Assembly: GCA_021531865.1 (NCBI GenBank)
Contig: JAFBIW010000015.1
Coordinates: 1 to 50,041 of the forward strand
Source: Butyricicoccus pullicaecorum
GTDB taxonomy: Bacteria; Bacillota; Clostridia; Oscillospirales; Butyricicoccaceae
Reading direction: 5' to 3'
DNA length: 50,041 nucleotides
Below the pieces are notes generated by a model, which ran no database searches, was not told the origin of the DNA, and saw only the letters and a list, made by a program, of their open reading frames with translations. Position 1 is the first letter of the stretch. The number at the start of each line of letters is the position of its first letter. The translations under genes were made by a program, and so were the position numbers. Below are positions 39,764 to 47,105 of this stretch, piece after piece.

Positions 39764-40822
39764 ATGGAACAGGAACCGGTACACAAGCGCCGCGTGCGCT
39801 ACAAGGGCACGCACCCGCGCACCTACGCGGAAAAATACAAGGAGCGTGACCCCGAAAAATACAGCGAGGACGTCGCCAAGATCATCCAGAGCGGCAAGAC
39901 CCCGGCCGGCATGCACATCCCGATCCTCGTTGACGAGATCCTCGATTTTCTCCGGATTCGCCCCGGGCAGATCGGTCTGGACGCGACGCTGGGCTACGGC
40001 GGCCACTCCCGTCGGATGCTCGAGCAGCTCGAGGGGCAGGGTCATCTTTACGCCACCGACGTCGATCCGATCGAGTCTGAAAAGACCCGCGCCCGGCTGG
40101 CCGCGCTGGGCTACGGCCCCGAGATCCTGACCATCCGGCGCATGAACTTCGCCCGGCTGGACGAGGTCGCCCCGGACGTCAAATTCGACTTCGTACTGGC
40201 CGATCTGGGCGTATCCTCCATGCAGATCGACAATCCCGCGCGCGGCTTCACCTTCAAGCAGGACGGCCCGCTCGACCTGCGGCTCGACCCGAGCGCGGGC
40301 GTGCCCGCCGCCGTCCGTCTGCGCGAGCTGGACTACCGCGAGCTGTGCGGTATGCTGGTCGAAAACGCCGACGAGCCCTACGCCGAGCAGATCGCCCGCG
40401 AGATCCTGCGCACCTACAAAAAGGGCGGGCAGATCGAGACCACCAGGGAGCTGGCCGCCGTCATCGCGCAGGCGCTCTCCTTCCTGCCCGCCAAGGAGCG
40501 GAAGGAAACGGTCAAAAAATCCTGCCAGCGCACCTTCCAAGCTCTGCGCATCGACGTCAACAGCGAGTTCGAGGTGCTCTACGCCTTTCTCGAAAAGCTG
40601 CCCCGCGTGCTGAAGCCGGGCGGACGCGCCGCCATCCTGACCTTCCACTCGGGTGAAGACCGGCTGGTCAAGCAGGCCTTCAAGCAGGGCGTGCACGAGG
40701 GCGTTTACGCCGACGCCGCCCGCGAGGTCATCCGCCCCTCGGCCGAGGAGTGCTTCCGCAATCCCCGCGCACGCTCGACCAAGCTGCGCTGGGCCATCCG
40801 TTCCGACTGCCCGGCCGACTGA
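39764..40822 (+). CDS. RsmH/MraW-family 16S rRNA methyltransferase (paralogue)
   Basis: The 352-residue protein is an RsmH-type SAM-dependent methyltransferase. Signatures are MHIPILVDEIL, DATLGYGGHSRRMLE (motif I), FDFVLADLGVSSMQID, RGFTFKQDGPLDLRLDP and RAAILTFHSGEDRLVK. RsmH makes N4-methylcytidine at 16S position 1402. This copy has an N-terminal extension of about 45 residues and is not in a division/cell-wall cluster, where the main rsmH normally lies, so it may be a second copy with another target. AAAGGA suits ATG 39764 better than ATG 39755. Confidence 0.88.
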   Translation: MEQEPVHKRRVRYKGTHPRTYAEKYKERDPEKYSEDVAKIIQSGKTPAGMHIPILVDEILDFLRIRPGQIGLDATLGYGGHSRRMLEQLEGQGHLYATDVDPIESEKTRARLAALGYGPEILTIRRMNFARLDEVAPDVKFDFVLADLGVSSMQIDNPARGFTFKQDGPLDLRLDPSAGVPAAVRLRELDYRELCGMLVENADEPYAEQIAREILRTYKKGGQIETTRELAAVIAQALSFLPAKERKETVKKSCQRTFQALRIDVNSEFEVLYAFLEKLPRVLKPGGRAAILTFHSGEDRLVKQAFKQGVHEGVYADAAREVIRPSAEECFRNPRARSTKLRWAIRSDCPAD

Positions 40823-40867
40823 GACCGGACGGGAACCCGACAGAAAAAGAGAAGGAGAACGAAAACG

Positions 40868-41257
40868 ATGAAGCAGTATGATTGGACGGGCCGAAGCGGC
40901 TTCGGCGTATTCCTCGAAAGCGGCGGCTGGCGCATCGCCTACCACGCCTATGACGAGGCGGTCAACGGCCCCTCGGCCGTCAAAAACTGGGGCATGCATC
41001 TCGATTCGGACGAGATGTTCGTCCTGCTCGCGGGCAGCGCCGTGCTGGCCGTCAAGTCGGACGCGGGCGAGGTGCGCACCGCGCGGCTGATCCCGGGCGA
41101 CGTCTCCCTCGTCGAGACCGGCGAACGTCACATCCTCGCCCTGACCCCAGGCGCGCGCGTGCTGATCGCTGAGAACCGCAACATGGACAACAGCCGCACC
41201 GAACCGGCGGATGACAGCGAGATCGCGCAGGTCGTCCGCGCCCTCCAGGCGGACTGA
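40868..41257 (+). CDS. Small cupin-like protein
   Basis: The 129-residue protein shows a cupin-type beta-barrel pattern (WGMHLDSDEMFVLLAGSAVL, LIPGDVSLVETGERHILALT). Potential metal ligands are His and Glu in HLDSDE and the later His. It follows the methyltransferase by 45 bp, with AAGGAG before the start, and is probably co-transcribed. Its role is unknown. Confidence 0.75.
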   Translation: MKQYDWTGRSGFGVFLESGGWRIAYHAYDEAVNGPSAVKNWGMHLDSDEMFVLLAGSAVLAVKSDAGEVRTARLIPGDVSLVETGERHILALTPGARVLIAENRNMDNSRTEPADDSEIAQVVRALQAD

Positions 41258-41533
41258 TCCGCCTGGCGCTTTTCCGGTTCATCAGGTAAAAGCAGAAATA
41301 TTTGCATTTTAACCACTTAATTTCCGAAATATTTTCTGAATTTGATATTTCAAACCGGATAAAACCGCAAAATTTTCTGTTTTGCAGAAAAATCCCCGGA
41401 AGCGCCCGTGCCCGGCGGACAAACGGCGATTTGTCCTTACGACGCGCACAATTGTTTGTCTGGTGCGGTCATTTTCTCACGATCCGCGCAAAACGTTCGG
41501 AAAATGGGTCGAAATCATAGGCAATTCCCACAA
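41258..41533. other. Intergenic region before alanine symporter gene
   Basis: No gene is apparent. The first part is AT-rich with two TTTCCGAAA copies (about 41321 and 41540), and a short frame around 41400-41470 lacks a ribosome-binding site. Confidence 0.5.
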
Positions 41534-41562
41534 TTGACTTTCCGAAAAGCAAAGATTATAAT
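41534..41562 (+). promoter_or_regulatory. Promoter of alanine symporter gene
   Basis: TTGACT (41534-41539), a 17-bp spacer and TATAAT (41557-41562). Confidence 0.8.
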
Positions 41563-41582
41563 AAGCGCATACAAAGACGATG

Positions 41583-41620
41583 ACGTCTGACCCTAGCTCG
41601 TGCTATGGTCAGACGTTTTT
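41583..41620 (+). terminator. Terminator-like hairpin in symporter leader
   Basis: ACGTCTGACC/GGTCAGACGT stem with a 14-nt loop and a T-run. It lies between the promoter and the ribosome-binding site, so it is an attenuator or a 5' stabiliser. Confidence 0.8.
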
Positions 41621-41646
41621 GTTATTTTGAAAGGGGTAAAACAAAC

Positions 41647-43155
41647 ATGATGGACATGATCTCGAACCTGAACGGTTTGATCAACGGCTGGGTCTGGGGC
41701 CCGCCCATGCTCGTGCTGATGGGCGTCGTCGGCGTGCTGATGACCGGCCTGACCGGCGTATTCCAGCTCCGCCACATCGGCCACTGGATGAAGAACACCA
41801 TCGGCGGCATCTTCCGCAACAAGCACGTCACCCAGCACACGGAAGACAAGTCGATCTCGCAGTTCCAGTCGCTGTGCACCGCGCTGGCGGCGACCGTCGG
41901 CACCGGCAACATCGTCGGCGTCGCGACCGCGATCGCGACCGGCGGCCCGGGCGCGGTCTTCTGGATGTGGGTCATCGCCTTCTTCGGCATGATGACCAAC
42001 TATTCCGAGAACGTTTTGGGCATCTTTTACCGCCGCAAGAATGAGGTGGGCGAATGGTCGGGCGGCGCGATGTATTATCTGCGCGACGGTCTGGGCGCGA
42101 AGCCGGGCTGCAAGGCGATCGGCGCGGTGCTGGCCGCTCTGTTCTCCTGCTTCTGCTTCCTCGCTTCCTTCGGCATCGGCAACATGACGCAGGTCAACTC
42201 GATTTCGAGCAACATGAAGTCGGCCTTCGGCCTGCCGACCTGGGTCACCGGCGTGATCGTTATGATCGCGGTCGGCGCGGTCGTTCTGGGCGGCCTCAAG
42301 CGCATCGCTTCGGTCACCGAGAAGATCGTTCCCTTCATGGTCGTCCTGTACATCGCGGGTTCTCTCATCATTCTGGTCACCCACTTCAACATGCTGGGTG
42401 AAATCTTCATTTCGATCTTTAAGAGCGCGTTCGGCCTGTCGGCGGTCGGCGGCGGCGTCATCGGCTTCGGCGTCAAGCAGGCGGTCGTCATGGGCATGAA
42501 GCGCGGCGTCTTCTCGAATGAGGCCGGTCTCGGCTCCTCGGTCATGGTTCACTCGAACTCCAACGTCGAAGAGCCGGTACAGCAGGGCATGTGGGGCATC
42601 TTCGAGGTCTTCGCGGATACCATCATCGTCTGCACCCTGACCGCCATCTCGATTCTGGCTTCGGGCGACATTGATCTGGCGACCGGCCACGTCATTGAAG
42701 GTGTCGATCCCTCCTCGCTGGCTTCCTCGGCCTTCGGCGCCATATTCGGCAAGCCGGGCGAAATGTTTATTGCCGTTGCCATCCTGCTCTTCGCCTTCTC
42801 TACCGTCCTCGGCTGGAGCCACTACGGCAGCAAGGCCTGCGAGTTCCTGCTCGGCCTGAAGGCGACCACGGTCTATAAGATCGTCTTCACCGTCGCGACC
42901 TTCGGCGGCGCGGTCATGGGCCAGAATCTGGCTTGGGACATCGCGGACACCCTGAACGGCCTGATGGCGATTCCGAACCTGATCGGCGTGCTGGCCCTGT
43001 CGGGCACGGTCGCGGCAATCACCAAGAACTATGTCGACCGCACCTTCCACGGCAAGAAGGTCAAGCCCATGCTCTCGGCCTTCGACGACGTGCAGGCCGA
43101 GCAGGAGGATTCCCTCCGCGCACACAGCGGTGTGCTGGCGAACAGCCGCGGCTGA
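41647..43155 (+). CDS. Sodium:alanine symporter (AGCS family)
   Basis: The 502-residue protein has about 10-12 membrane helices and AGCS signatures: ATVGTGNIVGVATAIATGGP, GAVFWMW, KQAVVMGMKRGVFSNEAGLG and WSHYGSKACEFL. It imports alanine or glycine with Na+. ATG 41647 follows AAAGGGG. It stands alone with its own promoter, attenuator-like hairpin and terminator. Confidence 0.95.
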   Translation: MMDMISNLNGLINGWVWGPPMLVLMGVVGVLMTGLTGVFQLRHIGHWMKNTIGGIFRNKHVTQHTEDKSISQFQSLCTALAATVGTGNIVGVATAIATGGPGAVFWMWVIAFFGMMTNYSENVLGIFYRRKNEVGEWSGGAMYYLRDGLGAKPGCKAIGAVLAALFSCFCFLASFGIGNMTQVNSISSNMKSAFGLPTWVTGVIVMIAVGAVVLGGLKRIASVTEKIVPFMVVLYIAGSLIILVTHFNMLGEIFISIFKSAFGLSAVGGGVIGFGVKQAVVMGMKRGVFSNEAGLGSSVMVHSNSNVEEPVQQGMWGIFEVFADTIIVCTLTAISILASGDIDLATGHVIEGVDPSSLASSAFGAIFGKPGEMFIAVAILLFAFSTVLGWSHYGSKACEFLLGLKATTVYKIVFTVATFGGAVMGQNLAWDIADTLNGLMAIPNLIGVLALSGTVAAITKNYVDRTFHGKKVKPMLSAFDDVQAEQEDSLRAHSGVLANSRG

Positions 43156-43208
43156 GTCTCCTGGATACAAAAAAGCTCCGCTTTTTGGGCGGGGTTCGTA
43201 AAACAGTT

Positions 43209-43246
43209 AAACCGGCCTATGGTTACGATCATAGGCCGGTTTTTAT
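43209..43246 (+). terminator. Terminator of symporter gene
   Basis: AACCGGCCTATG/CATAGGCCGGTT stem with a GTTACGAT loop, then T-run. Confidence 0.93.
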
Positions 43247-43274
43247 GTTATGCACTGGCGCGGCAGCACCCAGG

Positions 43275-43321
43275 GCTCCCTTGTGTAAAGGGAGCTGTCA
43301 GCGAAGCTGACGGAGGGATTG
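43275..43321 (+). repeat. Left structured repeat of DUF559 unit
   Basis: Outer hairpin CTCCCTT-GTGT-AAAGGGAG, inner hairpin GTCAGC-GAA-GCTGAC, then GGAGGGATTG. The DUF559 stop codon lies inside the inner hairpin. Confidence 0.9.
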
Positions 43322-43666
43322 CTTTACCGCAGCATCGATATACTCACAAACTCCACAGAAATTTCTGCCGACATCGTTGTTGGGAATACGGATGACTCTC
43401 AGACCATATCCCTCCAGAAAAGCGGTGCGGTCTGCATCTTTTTTGATGTTTCTATCCTCATAGTGTTGAGAACCGTCCAACTCAATGACAAGCTTTGCTT
43501 CTGCGCAATAGAAGTCAGCGATATATTTTCCCAACACCTTTTGTCTGGAAAAACGGACAGGGTAGGACCGCAGAAAATCATACCATAGGTGCCGTTCTTC
43601 CTTGGTCATTTCTTTTCGCAGCTGTTTTGCCAAAGGAACCAACTGCTTATTGTGCTTTGGCTGCAT
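43298..43666 (-). CDS. DUF559 (Vsr-like) endonuclease-domain protein
   Basis: The 122-residue protein belongs to the DUF559/very-short-patch-repair-like endonuclease group. The core is visible: RKEMTKEERHLWYDFLRSYP, FSRQKVLGKYIADFYC, KLVIELDGSQHYE and YGLRVIRIPNNDV, with PD-(D/E)xK-type Asp and Glu residues in IADF and IELDG. Its ATG (43666) is preceded by GGAGGGATTGTC from the right repeat, and the last codons and the stop lie in the left repeat. The catalytic activity is inferred from the family. Confidence 0.88.
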   Translation of the reverse strand: MQPKHNKQLVPLAKQLRKEMTKEERHLWYDFLRSYPVRFSRQKVLGKYIADFYCAEAKLVIELDGSQHYEDRNIKKDADRTAFLEGYGLRVIRIPNNDVGRNFCGVCEYIDAAVKQSLRQLR

Positions 43667-43668
43667 GA

Positions 43669-43722
43669 CAATCCCTCCGTCACGGCTTACGCCGTGCCAC
43701 CTCCCTTTACACAAGGGAGGCT
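43669..43722 (-). repeat. Right structured repeat of DUF559 unit
   Basis: Read on the minus strand: outer hairpin CTCCCTTGTGTAAAGGGAG, inner hairpin CACGGC-GTA-AGCCGTG, then ACGGAGGGATTG. The outer hairpin and tail match the left copy, while the inner hairpin differs but still pairs. Confidence 0.9.
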
Positions 43723-43814
43723 TTGGTGCTGCGCAAAATTGCAGACCGTACAGTACACCGAAAGGTGTATAGAAGTGCGCTCTTTATCAGTTCAACAAAT
43801 TGTAATTTGTAGAG

Positions 43815-44045
43815 TTACTTCTCTCTACATTTAATGCCATAGTTTCCTCGACTTCCAGAGTCATATCCACGATATATTTCATGTTTAATTCCATCTATAA
43901 CAACTTCATCATCTGCAGTAAATTCATATAAAAATCCGTTATCTTCACAATATTTGATAATTGCCTGCTGTGCTTTTGCAACAGTAGGATAAACAGTGCT
44001 ATCTTCATAAGGAATCCAAATAGATTTTTTAAACAATTTCAACAT
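43815..44045 (-). CDS. Small protein of unknown function
   Basis: The 76-residue protein starts MLKLFKKSIWIPYEDSTVYP, is rich in aromatic and charged residues and has no clear membrane helix. I do not recognise it. GAAAGGAG is well placed before ATG 44045, and a good promoter lies upstream. The composition is AT-rich relative to the genome, suggesting recent acquisition. Confidence 0.6.
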   Translation of the reverse strand: MLKLFKKSIWIPYEDSTVYPTVAKAQQAIIKYCEDNGFLYEFTADDEVVIDGIKHEIYRGYDSGSRGNYGIKCREK

Positions 44046-44095
44046 GATAATAACTCCTTTCAATGTTTGTAAATTCAAGTTTATCGGTCTGTTTA

Positions 44096-44124
44096 ATCAT
44101 ATCATATGGCTACAATATATACAA
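44096..44124 (-). promoter_or_regulatory. Promoter of the 76-residue protein gene
   Basis: On the minus strand TTGTAT (44124-44119), a 17-bp spacer and TATGAT (44101-44096). Confidence 0.6.
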
Positions 44125-44127
44125 GAA

Positions 44128-44157
44128 CAGTCCCGGCAGACATTACTGCCGGGACTG
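44128..44157 (-). terminator. Terminator of a lost minus-strand gene
   Basis: CAGTCCCGGCAG/CTGCCGGGACTG around a 6-nt loop, followed on the minus strand by TTCTTGT; AAACAGTTTC precedes it. Confidence 0.75.
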
Positions 44158-44212
44158 AAACTGTTTTACGGACACCCACCTTTACGCGGAGCTTTTCTTT
44201 TTTGGATTCTGA

Positions 44213-44290
44213 TCAGCGGGCCAGACCGATCGGAGAGAACAGGGCGTACATGCCCGCCATGATGACAAAGGGAAGACCTCTGATACTTTT
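44213..44290 (-). pseudogene. 3' tail of a membrane-protein gene
   Basis: On the minus strand the frame reads RGLPFVIMAGMYALFSPIGL then AR and stop, typical of the last helix of a membrane protein. It is cut off upstream by AT-rich DNA and followed by a terminator. The parent is not identified. Confidence 0.5.
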
Positions 44291-44547
44291 TTGATTCGAT
44301 ACTCGTTTGTTCCGAAACGCACAAGAAATCAATCCTCTGCTTAAAATGAAACAAATGATCCTGCTGATTTTTATGTGCGTAGAAATTTTTTATCATTTGT
44401 TGTTGGAAATGTACATTTTATTTGTCTATTTAATTTGATATTATAATCTAAAGTTTTCGGAATGTTTATAAGAACTATAACAAAGTCAAAAATGCGTAAA
44501 TATGCTCTTAAATCGTTTGACCTTTCATGAAAGTGTGAAGTTCCGCC
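44291..44547. other. AT-rich intergenic region
   Basis: No gene is apparent. It is strongly AT-rich with a TATAAT at about 44447 and another near 44481, possible weak promoters for the following gene. Confidence 0.4.
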
Positions 44548-45204
44548 ATGACGACAAAACAAAAAACAACAATCGGAGTCACGCTCGCGGCGTTTTTGGC
44601 AGTCGGCGCTTATGCGTTTTTATGCTGGTATCAATGGCTGTGCGGCACACCGGCGTTCCGGTATCTGTGGGATCTTTACCTTCCGATCACCTACACCGAC
44701 ACCGCGCGGGTCTACACACACGGTCAGAATACCATCGCGTTTGCGCCGGTTTCGGAGGGAACACAGGTCACTTTCACCCTGTTTCCCTATCAGGAAAAGA
44801 CCTTCACTGTTCGAAAGATCAATGCGCACGCGCAGGTATATGACGCGGACGGGCAGCTCTGTCTGGACGGCACATGGGACGGCGAAACGCTGATCGACCC
44901 GCAGACCGGCGAGACCGATTCCGACTTCGCCTTCGAGGAATTGTCCGATTATCCGGGCGCTTCCAAGGCGCTGATTTTGTACACTTTGGAACAAGACTGC
45001 CAGCGCGGACGGTCAGGCATCGGCCACGCGCTCGGCACAGCTGTTTTCCTCTATATTATGAGTATCCTCTTTGTCTTTTCGCCCGCGCCGAATGTCCAGA
45101 AAATGAACAAACGCCATCCGGCACTGCCCAAATTTTACGTGGCTGTATACACGACAATCTTTCTGATCGCGTTTCTATTCATCCTGATCTGGGGTGTTAG
45201 CTGA
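44548..45204 (+). CDS. Membrane protein of unknown function
   Basis: The 218-residue protein has one N-terminal helix (about 8-30), an extracellular domain of about 120 residues (SEGTQVTFTLFPYQEKTFTV, a beta-rich pattern) and two C-terminal helices (about 160-180 and 195-216). I do not recognise the family. The ribosome-binding site is weak (GAAAG, 18 bp upstream), so the start is uncertain. The GC content is intermediate. Confidence 0.65.
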   Translation: MTTKQKTTIGVTLAAFLAVGAYAFLCWYQWLCGTPAFRYLWDLYLPITYTDTARVYTHGQNTIAFAPVSEGTQVTFTLFPYQEKTFTVRKINAHAQVYDADGQLCLDGTWDGETLIDPQTGETDSDFAFEELSDYPGASKALILYTLEQDCQRGRSGIGHALGTAVFLYIMSILFVFSPAPNVQKMNKRHPALPKFYVAVYTTIFLIAFLFILIWGVS

Positions 45205-45227
45205 ACGCGGCCAAATTACAATTTTAT

Positions 45228-45269
45228 GAAAAAATACAAGGCGAGTGGACACAATGTTCCCTCGCCTTG
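45228..45269. terminator. Terminator between convergent ends
   Basis: CAAGGCGAG/CTCGCCTTG stem with a 15-nt loop. On the minus strand it is followed by TATTTTTTC. Confidence 0.75.
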
Positions 45270-45298
45270 GCTTTTCCGGAAAGAGAAAGCGGAGCGTA

Positions 45299-45388
45299 TC
45301 AACCGAAGTGCTTTTCGTTGTAGTCATGCACGGCCTTGAACGCCGCCCAGATGTTCTCGGCCTTGGTGTCGACGCTGCCGCCCGCACG
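45299..45388 (-). pseudogene. 3' tail of an unidentified gene
   Basis: On the minus strand the frame reads GGSVDTKAENIWAAFKAVHD then YNEKHFG and stop, with genome-typical codon use. It is truncated at about 45388 where AraC-like sequence begins on the other strand, and its terminator (45228-45269) is still in place. The family is not recognised. Confidence 0.5.
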
Positions 45389-45638
45389 AATACCACACAA
45401 TCGGCAACACCGAATTCGTCTGGCTCCACCTCGACGGCGCCAACACCCCGGCCTTCTACCAACAGGTCACCGCCCAGCAGAACGGCTTCGTCTTCGATCT
45501 GCCCCATGCCGCCGAGCTCCGCGACCGCATCTTTGAGCTGGTCTACGCCTGCCGCAACGACCAGCTCCCGAACGAATCCCGCCTGTCCTACGCCCTCTAC
45601 GGCATCCTCATCACCCTGCTCTCGGGCGGCGGCCCGTG
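45388..45638 (+). pseudogene. Fragment of an AraC-family sensor domain
   Basis: The frame EYHTIGNTEFVWLHLDGANT then PAFYQQVTAQQNGFVF and onward matches the sensor domain of the AraC-family protein at 12843-13730 (LHFDGANTGAFFEQIIAAHG). It has no start, no helix-turn-helix and breaks into different sequence at about 45635. Confidence 0.72.
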
Positions 45639-45901
45639 CGGCCAAGGGCAACAAGGCCTACGAGAACACCATCTTCCTCGGCTTCAACGGCGACAAGTCC
45701 GCTTGTGAGTCCATTCTGGCCGGTGAGGAGACCATGTCCGTTGCACAGGAAGCCTACAACATGGGCTATCTGGCGGTCGAGGCCGCTGTCAAGCAGCTCA
45801 ATGGTGAGACGCTGGATTCCTTCATCGACTCCGGCTGCTCAGTTGTCACCAAGGACAACGCGCAGGCCCGTATGGACCAGCTTGCAGGCTACCTGAAGTA
45901 A
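45639..45901 (+). pseudogene. C-terminal fragment of a sugar-binding protein
   Basis: The frame reads AKGNKAYENTIFLGFNGDKS, then SVAQEAYNMGYLAVEAAVKQ and a stop after AGYLK. This is the end of an RbsB-type binding protein. It is joined without signal peptide or start to the AraC-type fragment. It differs from the intact binding protein at 25442-26494. Confidence 0.72.
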
Positions 45902-46000
45902 TCCGGAACACAGCAAAGACTTTTTTCAGACGTCCCGGTCTCTCATTTTCATTGTGAAACCCACACTTTTCTCAGATTTTCTTCTCTAACCGCCGGGTCG

Positions 46001-46097
46001 AACCAACCCGGACCCGGGCTTAACCACCCCGGACTGCGGGCCTAACCACCCCGCTTTTCGTCCAAACCAACCCGAATCTCCGGGCCTAACCACCCCG
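46001..46097 (+). repeat. AACCAMCCCG array with 21-23-bp period
   Basis: The 10-mer AACCACCCCG or AACCAACCCG starts at 46001, 46022, 46044, 46065 and 46088 (steps 21, 22, 21, 23). The intervening 11-13 bp are mostly different. A degenerate copy may start at 45988. A terminator follows directly, as in the other array. Confidence 0.88.
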
Positions 46098-46138
46098 AAA
46101 AAGTGAGCCGATCCCACCGGGACCGGCTCTTTTTCTTT
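46098..46138. terminator. Bidirectional terminator before iclR-type gene end
   Basis: GAGCCGATCCC pairs with GGGACCGGCTC (one mismatch) around ACC, with A-run before and T-run after. Confidence 0.88.
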
Positions 46139-46160
46139 GCATATACCGATGTACGAGATT

Positions 46161-46943
46161 TTACTGCTCAAACCGGCGGCCGCCCATGATGTCCGAGATC
46201 TGGTCGCGGGCATTCATCAGATAGGGCATCAGATGGGCAAGGTAGCTGTCGCTCATGCGGATGAGGGGCGCGCTGATCGACAGCGCCCCGCAGGGCTGGC
46301 CGGTATAGTCGTGGATAGCCGCCGCGATGCAGCGCACGCCCAGCTCGTTTTCCTCGTTGTCAAAGGCGCAGCCCCGGCGGCGGATGGCGTCCAGCACGTC
46401 GCGCAGGCGCTCGCGCGTGACGATCGTATGGGGCGTGTAGGCCTCGATCGTGCTCGCGTCCCAGATGCGGTCGACCTCCTCGTCCGGCAGGCAGGCCATG
46501 ATGGCCTTGCCCACGCCCGTGCAGTACATCGGACGGCGCATGCCGATGCGCGAGAACATGCGGATCGCCCCGTTCTGCGCCTCGACCTTATGAACGTACA
46601 CGATGTCCGTGCCCTCGGGCACGACCAGATGCACGGTCTCTCCCACGGTGTGCGCCAGCTCCTCCATCGGCCCGCGCGCCACCTGCACCAAATCGAGATT
46701 CTCGACCACCTGCCCCGACAGGGCGTACAGCCGGGTAGTCATGCAGTAGTTGCCGGTGGCCTCGTCCTTGCGCACGTAGCCGCGCGCCGCCATCGCCGCC
46801 AGCATCCGGTGCACCGTGCTCTTGTGCAGGCCGGTGCGCTCGGTCAGCGTATGGATGGAAAGGCCGTCGCGCGCGCCGCACAGGCACTCCATAATGTCAA
46901 ACGCGCGGTCAAGCGACTGGACCGGCGATGTCTTTTCCGCCAT
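46161..46943 (-). CDS. IclR-family regulator, probable KdgR
   Basis: The 260-residue protein has an N-terminal winged helix (about 8-70; LTERTGLHKSTVHRMLAAMA) and an IclR effector domain (about 85-255; CTGVGKAIMACLPDEEVDRI, LGVRCIAAAIHDYTGQPCGA). It is divergent from the KDPG aldolase operon and both promoter regions have GAAAC/GTTTC operator-like sequences, which suggests control of 2-keto-3-deoxygluconate catabolism, as for KdgR. The name is inference from context. Confidence 0.9.
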   Translation of the reverse strand: MAEKTSPVQSLDRAFDIMECLCGARDGLSIHTLTERTGLHKSTVHRMLAAMAARGYVRKDEATGNYCMTTRLYALSGQVVENLDLVQVARGPMEELAHTVGETVHLVVPEGTDIVYVHKVEAQNGAIRMFSRIGMRRPMYCTGVGKAIMACLPDEEVDRIWDASTIEAYTPHTIVTRERLRDVLDAIRRRGCAFDNEENELGVRCIAAAIHDYTGQPCGALSISAPLIRMSDSYLAHLMPYLMNARDQISDIMGGRRFEQ

Positions 46944-46971
46944 AGGGACTCCTTCTTTCTGTTTTACAATA

Positions 46972-46986
46972 TGAAACTATGTTTTA
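46972..46986. promoter_or_regulatory. KdgR-like operator 1
   Basis: TGAAACTATGTTTTA, an imperfect TGAAAC-N3-GTTTCA palindrome, lies just downstream of the regulator's own promoter and would allow autorepression. Confidence 0.6.
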
Positions 46987-47015
46987 ATTTTAACAGAACT
47001 CCCCAAAAACTGCAA
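46987..47015 (-). promoter_or_regulatory. Promoter of IclR-family gene
   Basis: On the minus strand TTGCAG (47015-47010), a 17-bp spacer and TAAAAT (46992-46987). Confidence 0.6.
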
Positions 47016-47048
47016 GGGATTTTTGGCAGGTTACAGCCGAAAAACTGC

Positions 47049-47076
47049 TTGCATTTTTGTCAAATGAGACTATAAT
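47049..47076 (+). promoter_or_regulatory. Promoter of eda-kdgK operon
   Basis: TTGCAT (47049-47054), a 16-bp spacer and a perfect TATAAT (47071-47076). Confidence 0.7.
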
Positions 47077-47105
47077 AAGAATCAGAAAGAGCGAAAATTA
47101 AAACG

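Larger units (their letters stand above)
43275..43722. mobile_element. DUF559 gene flanked by inverted structured repeats
   Basis: The ~450-bp unit carries one small endonuclease-like gene between two inverted copies of a structured repeat (43275-43321 and 43669-43722). The gene borrows its ribosome-binding site and stop codon from the repeats. It may be a short mobile element or a repeat-linked gene of the REP-associated type. Mobility is inference. Confidence 0.65.

Noticed and set aside
41258-41533. A glycine riboswitch before the alanine symporter
   Set aside because: I could not find the paired glycine-aptamer motifs, and the promoter lies too close to the gene (about 85 bp) for a tandem aptamer.
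31973-46097. The two short-repeat arrays as CRISPR or TIGR-type guide arrays
   Set aside because: Repeats of 8-10 bp and fillers of 11-13 bp are too short for CRISPR. No Cas, Tas or other nuclease-guide protein lies next to either array. I kept them as unexplained repeats.
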